Part shown: in pieces, positions 58,435-64,000 of the stretch
Numbering within the stretch: position 1 is the first letter of the stretch
How the letters are laid out: each line of letters begins with the position of its first letter
Source: Denitrificimonas caeni DSM 24390
Lineage (GTDB): Bacteria; Pseudomonadota; Gammaproteobacteria; Pseudomonadales; Pseudomonadaceae
DNA length: 64,000 bases
Reading direction: 5' to 3'
NCBI RefSeq assembly: GCF_000421765.1
Contig: NZ_ATXQ01000008.1
Location: 94,326-158,325 of the forward strand
The notes under the pieces: generated by a model
The model's database searches: none
Told to the model about the DNA's origin: nothing
The model's input: the letters and a program-made list of their open reading frames with translations, nothing else
Made by a program: the position numbers and the translations under genes

Positions 58435-59360
58435 TGAACCAGTTTAATTTTGATTTAGATGATTTTGAAATGGTTACGCCTACTGATGTGACTGGCTGTA
58501 TACGAACACGCAAGCTCTATCCTGTTTCGACACAGGAATCGAGTATTTGCGTTAGCTTTGCAAATTTGAATCTATGCTGTTCTGTGCTGCTTGATGTTGC
58601 AGACCACTCTGCATATTTTGATACGGTAGGTGATGTGCCTGTTTCTTTAACGCTGGTGCAGCACAATAATAGTGATAGCTATGTTGGTACGAACTTGAAA
58701 ATATTGCATCGGTTTAACACGCTAGATCATCTGCCTTATACGAGCGTTCCAGTGCGTGAGTTACTTACAAGCACACAGGAATGGCTTGATAAATGCCCAT
58801 ACGAGACACTGAGAAAATTTGCATATCAAGTACTTGGAAACCCTAGTATTGGCGGTTTGTTTTTTAGTATTCCAGTCAGTAAGGATAGACATTTCAGTGA
58901 ACCGGGTGGGCTTGCTAGACATAGCCTGGAAGTAGCACAGATGGTTTATGGCTCAACTATGTGCTTTGCAGAGCACGAGCGTTGGCTTGCTGCAGTTGCA
59001 GGTCTATTCCATGAGATTGGCCGCGTATATATCAATACAGCTAATGACACGCCAAAGGCAACTGCAGGTCTAGTTTCTTATGAGGTGCTCAATTTTGAAG
59101 TGCTTGGTCCAGCGTTACAACTGTTTGAGAAAGAGTGGGCTGATGGTGCTGAAGCAATCAGGCATATGCTTGAGAGCCTTTGTAAAACACGTAAAAACGG
59201 CCCTCACTTGCCAATTACTTTCAGTATCCGTAGTGCTGATTTGATGAGTATGACCAACAATCAGCGTCATAGGGCATTTCAGGATAAGCAGCCATCAGAA
59301 AGGTTTGCGAGATTAGGGGGCTCACAGTCTGAAGTGTTTTGGCAGCTTGGCGAGCCATAA
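58434..59360 (+). CDS. TraI_2/HD-domain protein of an integrative element
   Basis: The protein has 308 residues from ATG 58434; an upstream in-frame start at 58326 would run through the coupled gene. The segment GGLARHSLEVAQMVY with LAAVAGLFHEIGRVY is the HD-type metal site of the TraI_2 (MobH relaxase N-terminal) family, and PSIGGLFFSIPVSKDRHFSE precedes it. Full MobH relaxases are twice as long; this is either a short relative common beside integrases or a truncated form. A role in DNA transfer or maintenance is inferred from the family. Confidence 0.72.
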   Translation: MNQFNFDLDDFEMVTPTDVTGCIRTRKLYPVSTQESSICVSFANLNLCCSVLLDVADHSAYFDTVGDVPVSLTLVQHNNSDSYVGTNLKILHRFNTLDHLPYTSVPVRELLTSTQEWLDKCPYETLRKFAYQVLGNPSIGGLFFSIPVSKDRHFSEPGGLARHSLEVAQMVYGSTMCFAEHERWLAAVAGLFHEIGRVYINTANDTPKATAGLVSYEVLNFEVLGPALQLFEKEWADGAEAIRHMLESLCKTRKNGPHLPITFSIRSADLMSMTNNQRHRAFQDKQPSERFARLGGSQSEVFWQLGEP

Positions 59361-59648
59361 AGCAACACCGCCCCTTGGTTTGTAATGAGCCAGGGGTATC
59401 GGTTACTAAATGGAGCTTGGCGTCATTCAGTGCTGATCTACATTTAAACTAACGGCTAAGATTTTTTAGTATTGGTTTAGATGTAACAAGATTATGTCGT
59501 TTTTTAGTCTGATACCGACTGTTAATGGCCACTGGCACCAGCTTGTTAGGTGTTATTTTACGGAATAAATGTCTGGCACATTGGGTTGCGTACGCGGGTG
59601 TAAAAGTAGAGAGGAGGTAGTAGTTGTGCTCAGGCAGGTACTGAACTG
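59361..59648. other. Non-coding gap after the TraI_2-like gene
   Basis: These 288 bases show no credible reading frame, terminator or RNA gene. The sequence is AT-rich in the middle. Confidence 0.5.
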
Positions 59649-59870
59649 TTAACTGCGCATTTCACTAGAAAAAAGCTGCACAAGCTCATTTGCGTGAGCA
59701 CCATAGGCATCTAACCCGTTGAGCAGGTCAGCCTCTAAAAAAGGTAGCTTGATCTTTCGTGAGACTTTATCTGACTCCTCGATAGCGCTGGGTATAGTCA
59801 GTCTAATTTTAGCTAATTTAGAAAGCCTAGTAGCGGTGCTGCTATCCCCGCGTTTAATTTTATTGTGCAT
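59649..59870 (-). CDS. Small hypothetical protein on the opposite strand
   Basis: The protein has 73 residues from ATG 59870, which follows GGGG at five bases; the longer frame to 60059 is unsupported and crosses a palindrome. The N-terminal half is basic (HNKIKRGDSSTATRLSKLAK) and the C-terminal half amphipathic helical (LPFLEADLLNGLDAYGAHAN). This could be a small DNA- or protein-binding factor, such as an antitoxin, but no partner is visible. The family is not recognised. Confidence 0.5.
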   Translation of the reverse strand: MHNKIKRGDSSTATRLSKLAKIRLTIPSAIEESDKVSRKIKLPFLEADLLNGLDAYGAHANELVQLFSSEMRS

Positions 59871-59979
59871 ATAAGCCCCGCAGGTTTTTGATTTTATCTG
59901 AGTTATAAAGTGTTTGTGTTTGCTAATCAAATCAAGCGCAAAAGTGAGAAAAAAATAGAGCAGCAATAGCCCGTTGACA

Positions 59980-60004
59980 ATGAGTTCGCTGAGCGAACTC
60001 ATTT
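59980..60004. repeat. Perfect 25-base palindrome
   Basis: The arms are aatgagttcgct and agcgaactcatt around a single G. It lies in the 413-base gap 59871-60283, which has no other clear feature. It could be an operator, a terminator for the small gene (short T-run on one side), or a recombination site. Confidence 0.7.
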
Positions 60005-60283
60005 TGGGTTGCTCTGGTAGCGTGGAGCAAGCTCTCCATGCCACTACATGTTTAATCACTATAGGTGTTTTTCAAAAGCAGACTAACTGCATCAGCATCA
60101 ATCAACCGCTTATTATCAAGATCAAATGGACTTCCCGCAGTTCAACAGTCTCTCAATCGTCTGACTGAAACTGATTAAGGTATACATCAAAAAGACTATG
60201 CGGATTATGCATAAAACATATTTAAGAACCATCTATAGCAGACTGCAATAGCAGAACAACTCAAAACAGACTGCTGGTGAGAA

Positions 60284-60637
60284 ATGTTCCTACGTGCTTA
60301 TCTTCGCGCATCCACAACTGAACAAAATACCGAGCGTGCAAAAAAATTACTAATTGTATTCGCTGCTGACCATGGGAAAAAGATCGCATCATTTTACGTT
60401 GAGAATGAATCAGGTGCGACACTCACCAGGCCTGAACTGATGAGATTGGTTTCAGACGCTGGCGAAGGTGGCGTTATTTTTGTTGAACAAATTGATCGTC
60501 TGGCACGCTTGAAACAAACTGGCTGGGAAACACTTAATTTTATGTTGGCGAAAAAGAAGCTGATGATTGTCTCGCTGGAATTATCGGTAGATTATTGCTT
60601 AAACTTATCTGAATGCAGTAGCCTTTGCCATGTTTAA
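60284..60637 (+). pseudogene. Truncated serine recombinase (resolvase/invertase)
   Basis: This is 117 codons. The N-terminal catalytic domain starts MFLRAYLRASTTEQNTERAK with Tyr6, Arg8 and the nucleophile Ser10, followed by ENESGATLTRPELMRLV and IFVEQIDRLARLKQTGWETL. Relatives are about 190-200 residues with a C-terminal HTH; here the frame ends after about 100 homologous residues with an unrelated tail. It is thus likely inactive in specific DNA binding. It lies between the integrase module and the metal-related genes. Confidence 0.75.
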
Positions 60638-60852
60638 CATCTTATAGCTGTTCATTTTTCACCATAAAAGTGTCGGAGTTAGTCAGATCCGATCAGTTGA
60701 ATCAACCAGTTTCTAGTAAGTTCTTTGCATAGGCTGTCTATCTGTTATACGACTTTAAAACTCATAGAACACATTACACGAATGTAATATTAGAGTCACT
60801 GTACTGAAAGTATCCATTATGTATAGTTTTATAACAATTAATGGAGATAGTT

Positions 60853-61188
60853 ATGAATATCACTAAATCGATAATAGCAATTATTCTATTCAGCTCGACT
60901 CAGTTAGCTTTTTCTAAATCATCAGTTGAGCCGATTAATCAAAAAGATCAACAGCAAAATATAGAGATAATGCGTAAATACGCTATAGAAAACAATAAAA
61001 TAGAGCCTATGGTTGTTGATTATAAGTATGGAATGGAAATTGATGTAGCTAGACTTATACACCAAACAAGAAATATTGAAGTTTGTGGCAATTTCAAGAA
61101 AATAATGAGTTACGAAGATTCTCAAGGAGAGTTGCATTCTGTTCGTTATACGCAACTTGGTGACTGTCCTAGCAATCGTGGAGGATAA
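60853..61188 (+). CDS. DUF2790 periplasmic protein
   Basis: The protein has 111 residues from ATG 60853, after GGAG. A signal peptide ends near AFS (about residue 22). The DUF2790 pattern is clear: VDYKYGMEIDVARLIHQ, then EVCGNFKKIMSYEDSQGELH with a final Cys in GDCPS. The family occurs in pseudomonads, often near copper or other metal genes. The function is unknown. The gene and the 215-base region before it are unusually AT-rich compared with the core genes. Confidence 0.8.
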   Translation: MNITKSIIAIILFSSTQLAFSKSSVEPINQKDQQQNIEIMRKYAIENNKIEPMVVDYKYGMEIDVARLIHQTRNIEVCGNFKKIMSYEDSQGELHSVRYTQLGDCPSNRGG

Positions 61189-61329
61189 GTTCTTATATTG
61201 GATTTAAGAACTAATACTTTTAGCTAGGTAAAGTACTGATTCTATATCTGCTGTTCTATATAGACTCAGTTAGAATTCAAGTTAGTGTGTTGCGTGAGAC
61301 CACCCAAACATGCTGCTAGGTGCAAAGCC

Positions 61330-61686
61330 ATGGTCAAAGCCCATAAAGTAACAAGCCAGTCACAATTTCTTCTTCGACGTAAGCTGGCAGTCGAGGGTTT
61401 AACTGATATTCAGTGGGAGAACTTTATCCAAGAACTGAATAATCACCCTTGTGTTGATTTCGCTGAAGGCAAGCCGGAAGGTCAATTGATTGTCACGTTC
61501 GATGGCACACATTGGTCCACTGACGAACTGATAGACCTTATTGAGGCACGTGGCAGCCGTTTAAAAGCCGGTTGGTGGCAGCGTCAAAGGCTCGCGTGGT
61601 ACAGGTTCACTGACGAAAATGTTCGTGCGAATGCCAAGCATGTGCCTAGCTGCTGCTCAAAACCCCCTTCTATTATGAAAAAGTAA
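61330..61686 (+). CDS. Hypothetical protein, possible HMA-like fold
   Basis: The protein has 118 residues from ATG 61330; the start is uncertain since a GTG at 61285 is also in frame and neither has a strong ribosome site. The pattern KLAVEGLTDIQWENFIQELN, and LIVTFDGTHWSTDELIDLIE, could be the beta-alpha-beta core of a heavy-metal-associated domain without its CxxC. A CCSKPP motif lies near the end. Such proteins are seen in metal-resistance islands; the assignment is tentative. Confidence 0.55.
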   Translation: MVKAHKVTSQSQFLLRRKLAVEGLTDIQWENFIQELNNHPCVDFAEGKPEGQLIVTFDGTHWSTDELIDLIEARGSRLKAGWWQRQRLAWYRFTDENVRANAKHVPSCCSKPPSIMKK

Positions 61687-61791
61687 TAGGAGGGCAAATC
61701 AGCGGGTAACAAGGCACCGCCACTTGCTACTAGAGATGGCCATGCTTGGCACTATTATAGATATTTAACATGCAAATTTGAGGATAACTCC

Positions 61792-62019
61792 ATGATTGAA
61801 GGACATATGTTTGGCAACACAATGTGGGCTGGACACTGGCTATGGATGCTGGTCATGGCCATTTTAGTGGTTGTGCCGGCTTGGCGAATTTGCCAGCGTA
61901 TCGGTTACTCGGGTTGGATGGAAATCCTGATTCTTATTCCAATGCTGAACCTGGTTTTCCTATACTTTATTGCGTTTGCGGACTGGCCGGCGGACAAAGC
62001 AGAGGAGCGGAATGAGTGA
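61792..62019 (+). CDS. Small two-helix membrane protein
   Basis: The protein has 75 residues with two hydrophobic segments (about 14-32 and 44-63) and an acidic tail. GAGG precedes the ATG by eight bases. The segment RICQRIGYSGWMEILILIPM resembles a short conserved inner-membrane protein of metal islands. The function is unknown. Confidence 0.65.
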   Translation: MIEGHMFGNTMWAGHWLWMLVMAILVVVPAWRICQRIGYSGWMEILILIPMLNLVFLYFIAFADWPADKAEERNE

Positions 62020-62277
62020 GAAGTACGGCTGCTTGAAATAATCACCGGGTACGCCCATCAGTTCCTTGCTCCGCTTACTGCGCTTAAGGGTTGAAGACAT
62101 GCAGTTGCATCAAGTCTGCATACCCACGCAATCGCTATCACGTAAAAAACGTTTATCTAAATTCTGAAACTACTAATTATTCCGCCGGTGACGATGGGTA
62201 AGTACCAGGCATCAGCGGTGGAGTACAAACGGAGAAAAAGAACGTCAGGTGCATAAGGCACGACGTATCAGTACTCG

Positions 62278-62581
62278 TAATGTTCACACTTTCGGTTTGT
62301 CCGTCAGCAGCGGAAGCAAGTACGTCATAACTGTCCTGCTGACCACTTTCCATGCTGGGCATTTACGGAACGGATATGCCGATGATCACGTCAAAACTAT
62401 TGCTTCCAGAATGCTCTATCCACTCTAGTACAGCACGAGCAGCTGAGGCTCCTGTAAACATTCGTGGTTGCTAGGCTTTGCTCGATGTTGTTGTCGAGGA
62501 CCTCGAAGCTTGTAGCTTGAAACTTACTGAGACGGTACCGACTGCGAGAGCCACTAAGTTGATGATCATTAGTTTTCTCAT
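62278..62581 (-). pseudogene. Broken DUF411 metal-binding protein gene
   Basis: From ATG 62581 the strand encodes a signal-like start MRKLMIINLVALAVGTVSV and soon stops. In another frame NVYRSLSCSCCTRVDRAF matches the DUF411 motif with CxCC. After a further shift HSGSNSFDV continues it. The conserved middle of DUF411 is then missing, and the C-terminal pattern MPSMESGQQDSYDVLASAAD resumes before 62278. The gene is thus decayed by at least two frameshifts and a deletion. DUF411 proteins are periplasmic and linked to copper or silver resistance. The stretch 62020-62277 shows nothing else. Confidence 0.65.
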
Positions 62582-62805
62582 GATGAATAGCGTTAATTAA
62601 GCAACAATATATATATCCGATTGTCTAACTATTATGCTTCGACGGTAGAGCTGCGAAAGGATCAGGATAAAAAGTTAGGCGGGGTGTCAGGGCGTTGGGA
62701 TTTTAAAGTGGTTGCAGCTTTTACAGGGTGAATTGGGTCAAATATGATTCACTCAGTGTTCACGTTGATTTCAACTTCATTGGCATCTGACCGCGAGATT
62801 CCAGC
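62582..62805. other. Gap before the insertion sequence, possible gene remnant
   Basis: No intact gene is present. On the minus strand the bases just outside the insertion sequence (62805 down to about 62752) read GISRSDANEVEINVNTE and then a stop, which could be the 3' end of a gene interrupted by the element. The match is too short to identify. Confidence 0.3.
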
Positions 62806-62844
62806 TGTAATCCCCCCATTTTCCACAGTGCTCATTTGTAGAAT

Positions 62845-63642
62845 TTAAGCTGCCTGTAATAACTGCCTTGGCGGTACTCCTCCGATAGCAGTGTGAGGGC
62901 GTTCGTTGTTATACGTCCAAAGCCATTGTGTAGCAAGTTCTTGAGCCTGTTCAATGCTGTCAAAGATGTTTAAATCTAACCATTCATGACGCACTGTTCG
63001 GTTAAAACGCTCAACATAAGCATTCTGTGTCGGTTTGCCTGGTTGGATATACTGCAAGGTAATTTGCTGCTCTTTAGCCCAGTCCTTTATTGTTTCAGAA
63101 ATGTACTCAGGGCCATTGTCACAGCGTATTGCGTTTGGCTTACCGCGCCACTCAATGATTTGCTCTAACGATCGAATAACTCGTGCGCTAGGCAAAGATA
63201 AATCAACATCTATAGCCAAGCATTCGCGATTAAAATCATCGATGACATTAAAGGTTCTGATGCTGCGGCCACTGGCTAAACTGTCTGACATAAAATCCAT
63301 TGACCAGACATCGTTAATAGTCGTTGGAACCCTCAGCGCGTCAGGCTTATCTCGCTTGATGCGTTTTCTGGGTTTGATACGCAAGTTCAGCTCCAGCTCA
63401 CAGTAAATACGGTAAACGCGCTTATGGTTCCATTTAAAACCTTTGACATTACGCAGGTACAAAAAGCATAGGCCAAATCCCCAACGCTTTTTATTGTCGG
63501 TTAATCGAAGCAGCCAGTCGGCAATCTGCTCGTTCTCAGCATTGAGCTTGCTTTGATAGTAAAAACAGCTCTCGCTAATACCTAGACAGAGGCAAGCAAG
63601 GCGAATGCTGATGGCATGTTTGATTATCGCCTCTTTCGCCAT
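62845..63642 (-). CDS. IS3-family transposase OrfB (DDE catalytic part)
   Basis: The protein has 265 residues. The DDE triad is Asp116 (DVWSMDFMSD), Asp175 (AIRCDNGPEY) and Glu211 (QNAYVERFNRT), with the 35-residue spacing of the rve integrase core. An HTH_21-like segment (NKKRWGFGLCFLYLRNVKGF) precedes it. An ATG at 63642 follows AAGGAG with no spacer, so independent start is poor. Expression is more likely by -1 frameshifting from orfA at GGGAAAG. Confidence 0.92.
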   Translation of the reverse strand: MAKEAIIKHAISIRLACLCLGISESCFYYQSKLNAENEQIADWLLRLTDNKKRWGFGLCFLYLRNVKGFKWNHKRVYRIYCELELNLRIKPRKRIKRDKPDALRVPTTINDVWSMDFMSDSLASGRSIRTFNVIDDFNRECLAIDVDLSLPSARVIRSLEQIIEWRGKPNAIRCDNGPEYISETIKDWAKEQQITLQYIQPGKPTQNAYVERFNRTVRHEWLDLNIFDSIEQAQELATQWLWTYNNERPHTAIGGVPPRQLLQAA

Positions 63643-63662
63643 CTCCTTGCGCAGGGATGGCT

Positions 63663-63929
63663 TTAGAGCTTTCCCTCAAGAGCTTCCAATCGAATCTCAG
63701 CTTTGAGGCGCTCTTCCGCATACATTTTTTTGAGCCGACGGTTCTCTTCTTCAAGCTCTTTCATGCGCTTCATGAGCGAAGTGTCCATGCCGCCATATTT
63801 TGAGCGCCACTTGTAGAACGAAGCTGAGCTAATACCATGCTCACGGCATAGTTCAGGGACTGGAACTCCAGCCTCATTTTGTTTGAGAATTGCCATAATC
63901 TGGCTCTCAGTGAATTTTGATTTGCGCAT
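63663..63929 (-). CDS. IS3-family transposase OrfA (DNA-binding part)
   Basis: The protein has 88 residues. The HTH_Tnp_1 domain reads KFTESQIMAILKQNEAGVPV, then HGISSASFYKWRSKYGGMD, followed by a leucine-zipper-like helix (MKRMKELEEENRRLKKMYAE). Near its end the heptamer GGGAAAG (complement of 63669-63675) would allow a -1 shift giving an OrfAB fusion that continues ALKPSLRKEMAKEA into OrfB. Confidence 0.92.
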   Translation of the reverse strand: MRKSKFTESQIMAILKQNEAGVPVPELCREHGISSASFYKWRSKYGGMDTSLMKRMKELEEENRRLKKMYAEERLKAEIRLEALEGKL

Positions 63930-64000
63930 AGAAAACTCCTTGAGTTTATATTAATGGAATTTTCTACAAATAGCCTCTGTGGTTTTGAGGGGGGATTACA

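Larger units (their letters stand above)
62806..64000 (-). mobile_element. IS3-family insertion sequence
   Basis: The element is 1195 bp with imperfect terminal inverted repeats of about 40 bp. The left end reads tgtaatccccccattttcca, and the right end, read inward, tgtaatcccccctcaaaacc; both continue with CACAG and ATTTGTAGAA. It carries two overlapping-type transposase frames, orfA and orfB, on the minus strand. The right inverted repeat ends exactly at the last base of the window, so the target duplication cannot be seen. Confidence 0.92.

Noticed and set aside
62177..62362. 61-codon minus-strand frame as an independent gene
   Set aside because: Its first half is the C-terminal piece of a broken DUF411 gene and it has no start signals of its own.

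Overview
The window looks like a chromosomal segment of a low-GC member of the Pseudomonadaceae. The evidence is gene content and neighbourhood: plsB next to a GldA/GldF/GldG-type ABC cluster, bamE divergent from fur, etfD divergent from etfBA, alaA-htpX-msrB linkage, a PA2817-type gene beside tRNA-Glu/tRNA-Gly, and a Fur that lacks the C-terminal CxxC pair. The genus is inference; TTA/TTG leucine codons and many T-rich stretches suggest a lineage of the Thiopseudomonas/Denitrificimonas kind rather than P. aeruginosa itself.

Layout. 1-830: no gene, but a long inverted-repeat element and a half copy of it. 0.87-30.5 kb: core genes, namely an FKBP lipoprotein, a small HTH operon, prc protease, quinone oxidoreductase, a Mn2+-type yybP-ykoY riboswitch ahead of a GDT1/TMEM165-family exporter, plsB, a Gld-like ABC system, a dCache chemoreceptor, rhlB, a cNMP-GGDEF protein, acyl-CoA synthetase, carboxylesterase, asparaginase-domain protein, OmpA-type lipoprotein, YcbL-like hydrolase, Dyp peroxidase, cysZ, trxB, wrbA, a Grx-type arsC/yfgD, smpB, ratA-rnfH, bamE and fur. 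30.6-45.7 kb: a MalT-type LuxR regulator, a second full copy of the inverted-repeat element, a sulfate-binding protein, etfD/etfBA with a PsrA-like operator, two small lipoproteins, htpX, alaA, msrB, a DUF815 ATPase and a PA2817-family protein. 45.8-46.0 kb: tRNA-Glu and tRNA-Gly behind a near-consensus sigma70 promoter.

From about 46.0 kb to the window end is accessory DNA. First comes a fragment of an enolase gene. Then come two divergent arsenic operons around one control region: arsR-arsH-arsO-permease-thioredoxin leftwards, and arsC (frameshifted)-arsR-arsC-acr3-phosphatase-gapdh-arsJ rightwards. Arsenate would be reduced by the ArsC proteins and exported by Acr3, or trapped as 1-arseno-3-phosphoglycerate by GAPDH and exported by ArsJ; ArsH, ArsO and the permease probably deal with organic or trivalent arsenicals. 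Next is an integration module (truncated TraF-like gene, XRE repressor, excisionase-like protein, tyrosine integrase, small protein, TraI_2/HD-type protein), then a decayed metal-resistance area (truncated serine recombinase, DUF2790 protein, a possible HMA-like protein, a small membrane protein, a broken DUF411 gene), and finally a complete IS3-family element whose right end coincides with base 64000.

The signals most worth a second look are the 370-390 bp inverted-repeat elements with 14-bp terminal inverted repeats, the arsenic cluster with its uncharacterised tyrosine-phosphatase-like gene between acr3 and gapdh, the enolase remnant beside it, the triple operator-like repeat between the XRE and excisionase genes, and the riboswitch.
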